DNA of 64,000 nt, taken from the NCBI RefSeq assembly GCF_006716865.1, contig NZ_VFPT01000001.1, positions 677,001 through 741,000 of the forward strand, written 5' to 3'. A program made the translations under genes and the position numbers. Within the stretch, counting starts at the first letter, position 1. Every line of letters starts with the position of its first letter. The stretch comes from Roseinatronobacter monicus. Lineage in GTDB: Bacteria; Pseudomonadota; Alphaproteobacteria; Rhodobacterales; Rhodobacteraceae. The notes below the pieces were generated by a model. It was not told where the DNA came from, did no database searches, and was given only the letters and a program-made list of their open reading frames with translations. Below, piece after piece: positions 45,075-54,480 of the stretch.

Positions 45075-45655
45075 TATGCACCAACCGCAGCTTGATCCAG
45101 AAAATTGCGCAGCATCGCATGCCCATGTTCCGACCGGATGCTTTCGGGATGAAACTGCACCCCCTCTACGGGCAAATCGCGGTGTCGCAGCCCCATGATC
45201 AAGCCATCTTCCAGCCAGCTTGTGACCTCAAGACAATCGGGCAGGGTGTCGCGGTCCACCACCAGCGAGTGATAGCGCGTGGCCATCAGCGGCGAGGGCA
45301 GACCATGAAAGACACCTTGTCCTGTGTGGTGCATCTGCCCCAGCTTGCCGTGCACGATCTGCCGCGCGCGCAAAACCCGCCCGCCAAATGCCTGTCCGAT
45401 GGTCTGATGCCCAAGGCAAACGCCCAGCAGCGGCACGCGCGCCTCGGCAGCGGCAAGGGTCAGCGGCAGGCAAATGCCCGCCTGATCCGGGTCGCAGGGG
45501 CCGGGCGACAGCACAATGGCAGACGGGTTCAGTGCCATCGCTTCCTGCACATCCAGCGCATCATTGCGCCGCACCAGCACATCTGCCCCTAATTCGCCCA
45601 AGTAATGGACCAGATTATAGGTGAAACTGTCATAATTATCGATCAGCAGCAGCAT
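45074..45655 (-). CDS. trpG: Anthranilate synthase glutamine amidotransferase component
   Basis: 193-residue class I amidotransferase supplying ammonia to TrpE. Catalytic Cys in [17 protein letters not shown] (about residue 79) and the His-Glu pair in [20 protein letters not shown] (about 163-182). Could also serve aminodeoxychorismate synthase, as PabA does. First gene of the trpGDC-moaC-moeA series; trpE does not lie directly upstream, where a 160-base divergent promoter gap separates it from the deacetylase gene. Secure. Confidence 0.96.
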   Translation of the reverse strand: MLLLIDNYDSFTYNLVHYLGELGADVLVRRNDALDVQEAMALNPSAIVLSPGPCDPDQAGICLPLTLAAAEARVPLLGVCLGHQTIGQAFGGRVLRARQIVHGKLGQMHHTGQGVFHGLPSPLMATRYHSLVVDRDTLPDCLEVTSWLEDGLIMGLRHRDLPVEGVQFHPESIRSEHGHAMLRNFLDQAAVGA

Positions 45656-45815
45656 GGGCGATTTCCGGGGTTCTGGTCCATTGGAAACCTACATGCCCGC
45701 CCCTTGCTAGCAAGGTCAAGGGCGCGCGCGCCAATCCGTTTGATCCGCACGCGTATTTGTGGAAGAATCATGCCAGACCGTGCAGTATAAGCGCGGGCAT
45801 TTGTAATTTAATAAT

Positions 45816-47318
45816 ATGGGGCGTGGTGTGGACAGCAATCTACTTGCAGGGCTTGCGACCGGGACCGGACTGGTTTTGGTCGGGTTTATCGGCGTAAATG
45901 TCGTCTATCCACCAGCGCATGATGCGCCAATGCAGGACATAAGCACAGCGCCGCCCACGCCAGAGGACGTGGGCCTTGCGCCCTTGCCCCTTGTTGAGGA
46001 TGCGCCGCCAGAAACACTTGCCGACACGGACCAGCCCTTGGTCGAAGTCGCACCGCCGGAAGATGACACACCCGCCGCAGATACCGCCGAGGGTCTGCCG
46101 GATGCGCCCGTATCTGACGACATGGCCGCCGATGCCCCCGCGCCGGAAGGTCTGCCCGAGCAGATGCCAGAGAGCGCCAGCGTGCCACAAGTAGAGAGCG
46201 CGCCGGAAGAGGAGGCGGGCGTGGAACCCGCCACCGAAATGGACATCGCAGACATACCTGACGAAAACGTCCCGCAGGTTGAACTGCACATCCCCACCCC
46301 GTCCGAGGGTATGACCGAAGATAGTGCCGCCGAGATGCCCGCAGCGCAAGCGCAGGTCAGTGCTGTTCCATTGCCGTCGCGCATGGCATCTGCGCCCCAA
46401 GCAGATGTTGCGTTAGAGGGGCCGCAGTTGTTGCCGCCCGCCCCCATCGGTCGGGTTGAGGATGCCCCTGAAGCCCGCGCTGACCTTGAAATAGAGGACG
46501 CGCCCGAAGAACAAGTCGCACAAAACGACGCCCCCCAGACGATACCCGGAACCCGCGTATCAGGCCTGCCACGCATCGGCGAAGGATCGGATGCGCCCAT
46601 CGTGGTCGATCAGGAACCACTGCCCTCAGCCACCCCACAATCGGCATTGCAGCGCAATTCGCTGTATCAGGCCGGTCCCGGAACTGCCGATAAAATGGCT
46701 TTGGTCCTGTCCGATCCTGGGCTGCCAATGGCCCGGCGGCGCATGCTTGCCGCGCTGGAGGTTCCCTTTACTATTGCGTTGAACCCGATGGACCCCACTG
46801 CACCCGAAGCCGCCGAAATCTACCACGAGGCTGGCAAAGAGGTTGTGATACTGGCTGCCGGTCTGCCTGCGGGGGCCACGGCGTCTGATCTGGATGTGTC
46901 GCTGAATGCCTATTTTGACGCGCTACCGCAGGCTGTCGGGGTGATCGACCTGCCAGAGAACGGGGTCGCCCGCAATGCAGCGCTTCTGCGCGAGGTGCTG
47001 CCATTGCTTGCGCAGGACGGACATGGGTTTTTGACCTTTTCAGGCGGGCTTTCGCAAGCCGGACGCTCTGCCGAAGCCGCAGGGGTCGCACATGCCGAAG
47101 TGTTCCGCGTGCTGGACGCAGGCGATGAAAGTGTCTTTACCATCCGGCGGTTTCTGGACCGCGCTGTGTTTCAGGCCAGCCAGATCGGCAATGTGATTGT
47201 CTTTGGCGATGCCACCAATGAGGAAACACTGGACGCAATCGAGATGTGGCGCGAAGAACGCCGCGCAGGGCAGATCACACTTGTGCCTGTATCCGGTATT
47301 CTGTTGCAGCAAGAATGA
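45816..47318 (+). CDS. Divergent polysaccharide deacetylase family protein (YibQ-like)
   Basis: 500 residues. One membrane anchor near residues 9-30. A long disordered periplasmic stretch follows (about 35-270), made largely of Pro, Glu, Ala and Asp. The C-terminal domain (about 280-500) is of the divergent deacetylase type: MALVLSDPGLPMARRRMLAA, VPFTIALNPMDP, and EVVILAAGLPAGATASDLDV. The metal-binding His and Asp of active NodB deacetylases are largely absent, as is normal for this family, so an enzymatic role is doubtful. Its unusually long acidic linker could span the periplasm or peptidoglycan. Divergent from trpG. Confidence 0.88.
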   Translation: MGRGVDSNLLAGLATGTGLVLVGFIGVNVVYPPAHDAPMQDISTAPPTPEDVGLAPLPLVEDAPPETLADTDQPLVEVAPPEDDTPAADTAEGLPDAPVSDDMAADAPAPEGLPEQMPESASVPQVESAPEEEAGVEPATEMDIADIPDENVPQVELHIPTPSEGMTEDSAAEMPAAQAQVSAVPLPSRMASAPQADVALEGPQLLPPAPIGRVEDAPEARADLEIEDAPEEQVAQNDAPQTIPGTRVSGLPRIGEGSDAPIVVDQEPLPSATPQSALQRNSLYQAGPGTADKMALVLSDPGLPMARRRMLAALEVPFTIALNPMDPTAPEAAEIYHEAGKEVVILAAGLPAGATASDLDVSLNAYFDALPQAVGVIDLPENGVARNAALLREVLPLLAQDGHGFLTFSGGLSQAGRSAEAAGVAHAEVFRVLDAGDESVFTIRRFLDRAVFQASQIGNVIVFGDATNEETLDAIEMWREERRAGQITLVPVSGILLQQE

Positions 47319-47375
47319 TCCGCGCACTCTGGGCTTGAAGCCGCTTGCGCAGCAGTCTAGACCATCGCGGTGATT

Positions 47376-47462
47376 GGCCGCTTGCTGGAACTGGTAGACA
47401 GACCGGACTTAAAATCCGTTGCTCGCAAGGGCGTGTGGGTTCGACTCCCACAGCGGCCACCA
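47376..47462 (+). tRNA. tRNA-Leu (anticodon UAA), CCA encoded
   Basis: 87 bases including an encoded CCA. Seven-base acceptor stem GGCCGCT with AGCGGCC, TGGTAGAC in the D arm, anticodon loop CTTAAAA with TAA at 47410-47412, a long class II variable arm (TTGCTCGCAAGGGCG) and T arm GTGGG-TTCGACT-CCCAC. The long variable arm and UAA anticodon identify leucine. Confidence 0.97.
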
Positions 47463-47464
47463 CG

Positions 47465-47968
47465 TCATGGTAATATGCGAATGGGCGTTCCGTCGCGCAC
47501 CATGGCATAGATATCTTCCATCTCCCGGTCAGTCACCGCGATGCACCCGTCTGTCCAGTCACCGCGCGCCTGTTGGAATCGAGGTCCACGGCCATGGATG
47601 AAAATATCACCGCCCGGTTTCCAGCCATTTTCTTCGGCGCGCGCCTTATCGGCCTCGTTCGGGTAATCTATCCCGATTGACAGGTGAAACCGGCTGTTCG
47701 GGTTGCGCCGGTCGATGATGTAATCGCCCTCTGGTGTGCGGCGGTCACCCTCGTGCTGCTTATGGCCGAACGGATTGCCGCCTAGTTGCACGTCAAAACT
47801 GCGCAACAAGCGGTTATAGTGCCACAAATCCATCCGGCGCGCCGTCTTATACACGACGACATGCGTCACCTCTGGGCCTTTGTAGGTCCGAAATTTGCTT
47901 GGGGGGCCACCGCAAGATGCCAAAACGGCAACCAGCACCAGCGCGGCGACGACACGAAAGAATATCAT
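47465..47968 (-). CDS. L,D-transpeptidase family (YkuD-type) lipoprotein
   Basis: About 167 residues from ATG 47968, preceded by GAGG; an ATG at 48001 would put 11 extra residues before the signal. The signal peptide MIFFRVVAALVLVAVLASCGG has lipobox LASC. The YkuD-type domain holds YIIDRRNPNSRFHLSIGID, the conserved HG in DIFIHGRGP and the catalytic Cys in GDWTDGCIAVTDREM. Probably acts on peptidoglycan or related cross-links at the outer membrane. It ends two bases past the tRNA on the opposite strand, so transcripts converge with the tRNA gene. Enzymatic specificity unknown. Confidence 0.88.
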   Translation of the reverse strand: MIFFRVVAALVLVAVLASCGGPPSKFRTYKGPEVTHVVVYKTARRMDLWHYNRLLRSFDVQLGGNPFGHKQHEGDRRTPEGDYIIDRRNPNSRFHLSIGIDYPNEADKARAEENGWKPGGDIFIHGRGPRFQQARGDWTDGCIAVTDREMEDIYAMVRDGTPIRILP

Positions 47969-48054
47969 TATTGCTGCCTCAGGGTTTTTTGCAATGACCA
48001 TGCCCTAAAGGCGCGATTCTGCCAAGTCCTGTCATATGCCAGATCACGGATACG

Positions 48055-48852
48055 TCATTCGGCGGGCGGCACTTTGTCTTTCTCTTGTGCGTTCAACCGC
48101 TCTTCGATGGCCGCAAGACGTTTAAGCACTTCATCGCGGTAATCGGATGTGGCCTGATTGCTTTCGGCGGCATGGGCGTCCTGCATCGAATTGACGATCA
48201 GACCCACCAGCAGGTTCACCACCGCGAATGTCGTAACCATGATGAAGGGCACGAAAAAGGCCCATGCATAGGGATAGGCCTCCATCACCGGGCGCACGAT
48301 CCCCATCGACCACGATTCGAGCGTCATGATCTGGAACAGGGTATAGGCCGAATTGCCCAAATCACCGAACCAGTCTGGAAACGTCTCTTTAAACAGCTTG
48401 GTGGCCATAACTGCGCCGATATAGAACAACATGCCCATCAACAAAAACACCGACCCCATTCCGGGCAGCGCCTTGATGAACCCTTCGACCACGCGGCGCA
48501 GATTGGGGCTGACCGAGACGACACGCAGTAGACGCAAAATACGCAAAGCCCGCAATACGCTAAAGCCCTGTGCCCCCGGCACAAGCGAGATGCTGACGAT
48601 CAGGAAATCAAAGATATTCCAGCCAGAGCGCCAGAATTTCCCGCGCTGCGCGTGGAATTTCAACACCAGTTCCACCACGAAAATGGTTAGGCAAGCCGCA
48701 TCCAACCCAAGGATCAGCGGCCCGGCAATCGCCATCAACGTGTCAGACGTCTCCATGCCCAACAGGATCGCGTTGAAGATGATCACAACGATAATCCCGT
48801 TGCGCACCCATGGCTGATCCAGAAACGCGGCGGTCTTTTCACGGCTAAGCAT
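48055..48852 (-). CDS. Bacterial voltage-gated Na+ channel (NaChBac type)
   Basis: 265 residues, one six-span channel subunit that would assemble as a tetramer in the inner membrane. S4 voltage sensor with Arg at 101, 104, 107 and 110 (SVLRALRILRLLRVV). The pore loop has the selectivity filter TLESWSM (177-183), essentially the TLESW of NaChBac that selects Na+. S6 is near 198-222. A C-terminal coiled coil (about 236-258, DEVLKRLAAIEERLNAQEKD) matches the tetramer-forming tail of this family. Relatives are known from Ruegeria (Silicibacter) pomeroyi and Rhodobacter. It may serve Na+-dependent motility or pH balance, by analogy with alkaliphiles. Monocistronic. Confidence 0.93.
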   Translation of the reverse strand: MLSREKTAAFLDQPWVRNGIIVVIIFNAILLGMETSDTLMAIAGPLILGLDAACLTIFVVELVLKFHAQRGKFWRSGWNIFDFLIVSISLVPGAQGFSVLRALRILRLLRVVSVSPNLRRVVEGFIKALPGMGSVFLLMGMLFYIGAVMATKLFKETFPDWFGDLGNSAYTLFQIMTLESWSMGIVRPVMEAYPYAWAFFVPFIMVTTFAVVNLLVGLIVNSMQDAHAAESNQATSDYRDEVLKRLAAIEERLNAQEKDKVPPAE

Positions 48853-48889
48853 TATTGGTCCCCGATTTTCGGTTGTAGGGCGCGATATG

Positions 48890-50098
48890 CTATCTTGTGA
48901 ACTGGGCTGCAAGCTCCACATGCGGGCTGAAGCGGAATTGATCGACCATTTGCACCCATTCAAGGCGATAGCCGCCTGCAACGAGGATTTTTGCGTCGCG
49001 CGCAAAGGTCGCAGGGTTGCACGACACAGCGGCAATGCGCGGAATGGTTGAAGCGGCCAGCGCGACAGTCTGCGCCTCGGCACCAGCGCGGGGCGGATCG
49101 ATCACGGCGGCCTCGAATTTTTTCAACTCGGCTGGCAGCAACGGGCGGCGGAACAGATCGCGCGCCTCATGGGTGATGCGCTTCAGGCCTGTGGCTTGTC
49201 GCCACCCCGCATCCAGGGCGTGCAGCATGTCCGCGTCGCCCTCGACCGCGTGGATCTCTGCCCGCTCGGCCAATGGCAGCGTAAACGTGCCGCAACCTGC
49301 AAACAGATCAACGATTTGCGCGGCATTGCCCACAGCCTCGCTGACGGCGATCTGCAAGGCCTGCTCGGCGGGTTTGGTCGCTTGCAGAAAGCCACCGGGC
49401 GGCGGCGTGATCTGCGCGCGTGCGATCTGGTGAAAGGGCGGCTGCGTCTGCGCGATCACCTCGCCCTCCCATGCCAGCCGTGCAAGCCCCGCTTGCCCCG
49501 CCCATTGGCCCAATTCCGCGCGCAACGCATCATCAAGCAGCTTGCCACCTGAAACCGCCAGATCAAGCCCGGCATCGGACCGCGTCAGTGACAGCGACAG
49601 CGTGGTCTTGCGCGCGCCAAAACGGGCGGTCAGTTCTTCCAGCAGCGGCAGGGCAGCGGTCAGGTCGGGATGCAGGATCAGACAGTCTGGCACTGGCGTA
49701 ATCACATCGGACGCGCGGGCGTGAAAGCCGACCAAAGCGCCTCTCTTCAGCCGACGCCCTGAAAAACTGGCGCGCCTGCGGCTGTGCAACTCCGAGATAT
49801 GCGGCGCGCGAAACTCTGCACTCAACCCTTGGGCGGCAAGTGCTTGCCGGATCACGCCCTCTTTCCAGTCGGTCACGAATTCTGCCTGTGCGTGTTGTAA
49901 CGCGCAACCGCCACAGTTGCGGTAATGCGGGCAGGGCGCTCTGATACGCAGCGGGGAGGGGGTCAGGATACGCGGTGCATCCATCCGGCCCTGCACGATC
50001 TCGCCGGTCACGACTTCATCCGGCAATGTGCGTGGCACGAAAACCGGACCTTCGGCAATGCCGTCGCCATGATGGCCAAGGCGGAGGATTGTGATCAT
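48890..50098 (-). CDS. Iron-sulfur 23S rRNA (uracil-5-)-methyltransferase, RumA/RlmD type
   Basis: 402 residues, SAM-dependent m5U methyltransferase of ribosomal RNA. N-terminal part with the cluster-binding CPHYRNCGGCALQHA (about residues 64-78). SAM-binding IVDLFAGCGTFTLPLA (about 268), the DPPRAG motif (about 337) and the catalytic Cys in VSCNPATFARDA (about 362). ATG 50098 starts the family N-terminus; upstream extension is not conserved and there is no TRAM domain in front. Which uracil (747 or 1939 in E. coli numbering) it modifies cannot be told here. Secure as to family. Confidence 0.92.
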   Translation of the reverse strand: MITILRLGHHGDGIAEGPVFVPRTLPDEVVTGEIVQGRMDAPRILTPSPLRIRAPCPHYRNCGGCALQHAQAEFVTDWKEGVIRQALAAQGLSAEFRAPHISELHSRRRASFSGRRLKRGALVGFHARASDVITPVPDCLILHPDLTAALPLLEELTARFGARKTTLSLSLTRSDAGLDLAVSGGKLLDDALRAELGQWAGQAGLARLAWEGEVIAQTQPPFHQIARAQITPPPGGFLQATKPAEQALQIAVSEAVGNAAQIVDLFAGCGTFTLPLAERAEIHAVEGDADMLHALDAGWRQATGLKRITHEARDLFRRPLLPAELKKFEAAVIDPPRAGAEAQTVALAASTIPRIAAVSCNPATFARDAKILVAGGYRLEWVQMVDQFRFSPHVELAAQFTR

Positions 50099-50356
50099 AA
50101 GGCCCCTGTATCGCGCGCTAGTTCTTGAGATTTTCCGCCCCGCGGCACGTGCAAGGGCGGCATATTGCGGCGCCTTTATCATGGTGTTGCCCGACAGACA
50201 AAACCTTCCTGCGTTCGGTCGTGAAGGGGTGGTTTGCGGGATAATCCGATGTGCGCGTAACCCGACCCGCACAAAAAGCGGTCGAAGGCCGCCGCAACTC
50301 AAAGGGCCGCCCACAATTCCCTCAAAACAGCCATGTCATATCGCGTCAGACGCCAC

Positions 50357-50773
50357 TCACACCACCCGCGCAGGACTGAACGCATAGCCTTCGGGCGACA
50401 GGATCGTCGCCTCGCGCAACCCGTGCGGCTTATCGGCAGGCTGCTCCAGCACCATATCGGCCTGCGCGCGCGCAACTGCTTGATCGGGGTCCACGCCGAA
50501 CAGATAAATCTGCGCGCCGGTCCCGCGCGGCGGCACCTCTGGGACAAGGGCCAAAAGCGGGTGCGCGTGATAGGTTGCATCCGCGTGTAATTGCATCATC
50601 CAGTCACCATGACGGATGATCGCGAAATCCTTGCTTGCGCGGTGGATTTCCAGATCAAAGACATCGTGTAGGAACGCAGCCATTCCCATCACGTCACGAC
50701 ACAGAAGGTTCACCCCGATCCCGCGTAGACTGCGCCCGAAATCCACTGGGGTGATATGCTCCAGATCAGTCAC
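50357..50773 (-). CDS. VOC (glyoxalase/bleomycin resistance-type) family protein
   Basis: 138 residues forming two beta-alpha-beta-beta-beta modules: GVNLLCRDVMGMAAFLHDVF with FAIIRHGDWMMQLHAD, then AQIYLFGVDPDQAVARAQAD followed by ATILSPEGYAFSPARVV. His62-64 region and a C-terminal Glu (SPEGY) could bind a metal as in the VOC fold. The substrate is unknown: glyoxalase, antibiotic-binding or ring-cleaving functions all occur in this fold. Lies 21 bases behind the ABC exporter on the same strand, so they may be co-transcribed. No more can be said. Confidence 0.85.
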   Translation of the reverse strand: MTDLEHITPVDFGRSLRGIGVNLLCRDVMGMAAFLHDVFDLEIHRASKDFAIIRHGDWMMQLHADATYHAHPLLALVPEVPPRGTGAQIYLFGVDPDQAVARAQADMVLEQPADKPHGLREATILSPEGYAFSPARVV

Positions 50774-50794
50774 TTCGCCCCCTCACGCGCTTTC

Positions 50795-52699
50795 TCAGGC
50801 TGTCATATCCGCATCGTCGTCAAAGCCCAGAAACCCGCCCGATTGCCGCGCCCAGAAACGGGCATATGTGCCGCCCGCGTTGAGCAATTCGTCATGGCTG
50901 CCCTGCTCGATGATATGCCCATCATCCAATACGATAATACGGTCCAGCTTGGCAATCGTGGACAACCGGTGCGCGATGGCCAGCACGGTCTTGCCTTCCA
51001 TCAACGGCTCCAACGCGTCCTGCACAGCGGCCTCGACCTCGGAATCCAGCGCCGAAGTTGCCTCATCCAGCACCAGAATCGGCGCGTCTTTCAGGAATGC
51101 GCGCGCAAGGGCGATGCGCTGGCGCTGTCCGCCAGACAGGCGCACACCCCGTTCGCCCAGATGCGCATCATAGCCATGCCGCCCCTCATGGTCTTGCAGC
51201 GACAGGATAAACTCATGCGCTTCTGCCGCGCGGGCGGCTTGCTGGACCTCGGCCAATGTGGCATCCGGGCGGCCATACCGAATATTCTCGAAGGCCGAGC
51301 GGTTGAACATCGCCGTTTCCTGCGTGACCATCGCAATATTGCGCCGCAAGCTTTCTTGTGTGACCTGCCTGACATCGCGCCTGTCAATGGTAATGCGCCC
51401 GCCCTCGACATCATACAGCCGCAACAGCAGCGCCACGAGCGTGGATTTCCCGGCACCAGAGGCCCCGACAATGCCAATCTTCTCGCCGGGTGCGATCTTC
51501 AGATCCAACCCTTCAACGCCCCCGGTCTGGCGGCCATAGGCAAAATTCACGTTGTCAAAATGCAGCGCCCCTGTGACGCGGCCAAGTTCCACTGCATCAT
51601 CCGCGTCTTGCAGATTCGACGGGCGCGTCAGAGTTTTCATCCCATCCTCTACCTCGCCCAGATTGCCATAAATCGCCATCAGCACGAAACTGACCCAGCC
51701 CGTCATCTGCGCAATCCGAATAGCGACCGCCCCTGACGCAGCAATCGCCCCCGGAGTGGCCTGTCCCAGCGACCAAAGCCACAGCGTGCCACCGATCAGC
51801 AGCACAGGCAGCACACCCGCCACCAGCATCAGCCAGAAGCGAAACCATGCCTGCACTTCGCCAAATTCGACAGCCCGGTCGCGGAACACACCCATTGCAT
51901 TCAACGCGGCGCGATCCTCGAACTCGGAATGGGCAAACAGTTTGACTGTTTTGATATTGGTGATCGTGTCCACCACCTGCCCGCTGACCTGCGCGCGCGC
52001 GCCCGCCCGCGCGCCTGCCCGCTGGCGCACTTGCGGCAGGAAATACCGGATCAATGCCAGATACCCGACCAGCCAGACCGCCAGCGCCAAGGCAATCCGC
52101 GCGTCGATCGTCAGCAGCAAAATGACCGAACCGATGATCGAGGCCAGCGCAAAAGCCATCGTGTTGATCGTTTCATTCGCCACATCCGTCAGCGCCCGCG
52201 CGGTCTGAACCTGTTTCTGGGCAATCCGCCCCGCAAAATCATTGTCGAAAAACGTAACCGGCTGCCCCAGCGTCCAGCGGTTCAACCGCGATTGCACCAG
52301 CACATAGACATTGGGCTGCACCACAATACTGTTTGCCGCCGAAGACAGGCCAAAGGCGACCGGGCGCAGAACCACGAAGAATATCACGAAACCCGCAACC
52401 AGCCACAGATGCTGCGTGAAGAAATCAACAGGGCCGGTTTCAACCACTGCGTCAATGATCATGCCCAGCAACAGCGCAGACACCACCTCGGTTGTGCCGA
52501 CAAGAGCCGAGATTACGGCGGCCAGCAACAAGACCGGCCATGCCCCTTGCACAGACCACAAAATAAAGGCCCACAGACTGCGGGGCGGCGCGCCGGGCGC
52601 GCGTTCAAACGCATTGATCATCCCGGCCAGACGCTGCGCAGGTCCGGGCCGCTCAATATGGGTGGAAGTCTCGGTATCTGTCGTGATTTTCTGTAACAC
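50795..52699 (-). CDS. ABC transporter, fused permease and ATPase (exporter half)
   Basis: 634 residues. N-terminal ABC_membrane domain with six predicted spans (about 45-345). ATPase domain (about 370-610) with Walker A GIVGASGAGKST, signature LSGGQRQRIALARAFLKDAP, Walker B ILVLDEATSALDSE and switch His in AIAHRLS. Exporter half-transporters of this layout act as homodimers or heterodimers on lipids, peptides or drugs. The substrate is not evident. A single gene with VOC behind it and cca upstream across 51 bases. Reliable as to class. Confidence 0.92.
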   Translation of the reverse strand: MLQKITTDTETSTHIERPGPAQRLAGMINAFERAPGAPPRSLWAFILWSVQGAWPVLLLAAVISALVGTTEVVSALLLGMIIDAVVETGPVDFFTQHLWLVAGFVIFFVVLRPVAFGLSSAANSIVVQPNVYVLVQSRLNRWTLGQPVTFFDNDFAGRIAQKQVQTARALTDVANETINTMAFALASIIGSVILLLTIDARIALALAVWLVGYLALIRYFLPQVRQRAGARAGARAQVSGQVVDTITNIKTVKLFAHSEFEDRAALNAMGVFRDRAVEFGEVQAWFRFWLMLVAGVLPVLLIGGTLWLWSLGQATPGAIAASGAVAIRIAQMTGWVSFVLMAIYGNLGEVEDGMKTLTRPSNLQDADDAVELGRVTGALHFDNVNFAYGRQTGGVEGLDLKIAPGEKIGIVGASGAGKSTLVALLLRLYDVEGGRITIDRRDVRQVTQESLRRNIAMVTQETAMFNRSAFENIRYGRPDATLAEVQQAARAAEAHEFILSLQDHEGRHGYDAHLGERGVRLSGGQRQRIALARAFLKDAPILVLDEATSALDSEVEAAVQDALEPLMEGKTVLAIAHRLSTIAKLDRIIVLDDGHIIEQGSHDELLNAGGTYARFWARQSGGFLGFDDDADMTA

Positions 52700-52750
52700 A
52701 TCGCCCCCGGTTCTGCCTCAGATATAGGGGCGGGGCAGGGCAAAGGCCAG

Positions 52751-53884
52751 TCACGCCAGCAGATCAGCCTTGCTCATGCTGAAATCAGAGGCAATCCAGC
52801 GGGCCTCAAGCGCGCGCAGATGCGCGCCCAGTTCCGGCCCTTGCAGATGCGGCAGATCACCTGCGCGGACAGGAAAGCGGGCCTGCGCCCCACGCGCGAT
52901 CTGGCGTTGCCAATCTGGCGGCAGGGGCGTTTCAAAAACCACTGCACGCGCCAGAATGACATCGCGCGCAAGTGCCGCCCCAAGGCGGTAGCCCAACTGC
53001 GCCGGTGGTTCCATCTGGCCCAGTGCGGCGCGCGCCAACTTCAGGTCGCGCGCCTCTTTGCGGGTCAGGCGCAAACGGTCCGTCTGCCCGCCCAAGACCA
53101 GCATCCGGCGGGTCCAGACCGGTTCCATCCCGGCCTCCAGATGAACCAAAGGGGCCAATCCATCCGAGCCGGCACCCGGCACCACGCGCGCCAGCACACC
53201 GCACTGGGCCATCGCGGCGACGGCAGGGGCAGGGTCGGGCGCACCCAGCAATTTGCGCATCTCAGCGCCGATACGTTCCGCCGATAGCTGTTCCAGCCCC
53301 TCGGCCCCGTCAGCGCAGGCCGCAAGTGCGTCGGCATCCAAGCCCTGCGCCGGGTCGCCATATTGTGCATGAAACCGAAAGAAACGCAGAATGCGCAGAT
53401 AATCCTCGGCGATTCGCGCCTGCGCCTCGCCAACAAACCGGACCCGCCGCGCCTGCAAATCCTTCACCCCGCCCAAAGGGTCTAGCACAGTGCCATCGGC
53501 GCGCGCATAAAGCGCATTCATGGTGAAATCGCGCCGCGCTGCATCCTCGGCCAGATCGTCGGAAAAGGCGACCGTGGCGTGGCGGCCATGCGTCTCGACA
53601 TCGCGGCGAAAGGTTGTGACTTCAAACCCTTGCCCCTCCGCCACAAGGGTGACCGTGCCATGCGCGATCCCGGTCGGCACCGCGCGCAGCCCCGCATCCT
53701 CGGCCAGCGCCATGACGGTTTCGGGCCGTGCATCGGTGGCAATATCGACATCCGTGACAGGCACGCCGATCAGGGCATTGCGCACACAGCCGCCCACCAC
53801 CAGCGCCTGATGCCCCGCATCGCCCAACAACCGCAAAACATGCTGCGTGTGCGCCGCGTGCAGCCATGCATCCCTTATCTGCAT
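52751..53884 (-). CDS. cca: CCA tRNA nucleotidyltransferase
   Basis: Adds or repairs the 3' CCA of tRNA. 377 residues. Nucleotidyltransferase head with ALVVGGCVRNALIGVPVTDV (about 26-45), catalytic DVDIATDA pair of Asp, RRDFTMNALYA (about 113) and the helical neck around AEDYLRILRFFRFHAQYG (about 155). ATG 53884 lies inside the upstream Nudix gene end (10-base overlap). Relatives in Alphaproteobacteria may act as full CCA-adding enzymes; the split A-adding form cannot be ruled out. The window tRNA already encodes its CCA, so repair would be its role there. Secure as to family. Confidence 0.93.
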   Translation of the reverse strand: MQIRDAWLHAAHTQHVLRLLGDAGHQALVVGGCVRNALIGVPVTDVDIATDARPETVMALAEDAGLRAVPTGIAHGTVTLVAEGQGFEVTTFRRDVETHGRHATVAFSDDLAEDAARRDFTMNALYARADGTVLDPLGGVKDLQARRVRFVGEAQARIAEDYLRILRFFRFHAQYGDPAQGLDADALAACADGAEGLEQLSAERIGAEMRKLLGAPDPAPAVAAMAQCGVLARVVPGAGSDGLAPLVHLEAGMEPVWTRRMLVLGGQTDRLRLTRKEARDLKLARAALGQMEPPAQLGYRLGAALARDVILARAVVFETPLPPDWQRQIARGAQARFPVRAGDLPHLQGPELGAHLRALEARWIASDFSMSKADLLA

Positions 53885-54480
53885 GGTCCCGCCCTCTCGG
53901 CCAGACCCCGCAGAATGCGCGCGGTCGCACCCCAGATGTAATACGGCCCCCACGGTACAATGTAATAGTTCCGCCATGTGCCCCGCCACATGCGCCGCTC
54001 TACCCGAAAGCGGGTCGGGTCGGTGACATGGGCAAGGGGGGCGGCAAATATCTCAGCCACTTCACCGGGGTCAGGGCGCGGGGTAAAGTCGCGCGTGATT
54101 TCCGCCAGAATGGGCGTGACCATAAACCCGGTGACAGTCTCATGCGCGGGCAGCGCACCCAGCACCTCAACGGCCTCTCGCGGAAGGCCGATTTCTTCAT
54201 TCGCTTCGCGCAGGGCGGTCGCAACAAGATCGGCATCTCCTTCGTCCTGCCGCCCCCCCGGAAAGGCGATCTGGCCGGGATGATTGCGCAGATGCGAGGC
54301 GCGCTTGGTCAGCACCAGACGCGGGCCATCTTGACCGCGCGTGATCCCCACCAGCACCGCCGCCGGGCGCAATACGCGGTTTTCCGGCAGCACGACACCG
54401 GGGTTCAGGTCAAAATCGCTGGACCCCTGCGCGGGCCGGGCAAGGGCGCTGCGCAACTGCTCCAAGGCATCACTCGTCAT
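53875..54480 (-). CDS. Nudix hydrolase, CoA pyrophosphatase type
   Basis: 201 residues. Nudix box GGRQDEGDADLVATALREAN followed by EEIGL (about residues 78-102), in which the first acidic position is Asp as is usual in CoA pyrophosphatases. The flank LTKRASHLRNHPGQIAFPGG is the NuCoA-type sequence upstream of the box. Hydrolyses CoA derivatives or nucleotide sugars; the exact substrate is inferred. ATG 54480 is chosen, overlapping hslO by 11 bases, while a possible ATG at 54495 has no better support. cca follows with another overlap. Probable operon hslO-nudix-cca. Confidence 0.9.
   Translation of the reverse strand: MTSDALEQLRSALARPAQGSSDFDLNPGVVLPENRVLRPAAVLVGITRGQDGPRLVLTKRASHLRNHPGQIAFPGGRQDEGDADLVATALREANEEIGLPREAVEVLGALPAHETVTGFMVTPILAEITRDFTPRPDPGEVAEIFAAPLAHVTDPTRFRVERRMWRGTWRNYYIVPWGPYYIWGATARILRGLAERAGPCR

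Noticed and set aside
51500..52699. Plus-strand frames opposite the ABC exporter
   Set aside because: Shadows of a conserved gene; no motifs.
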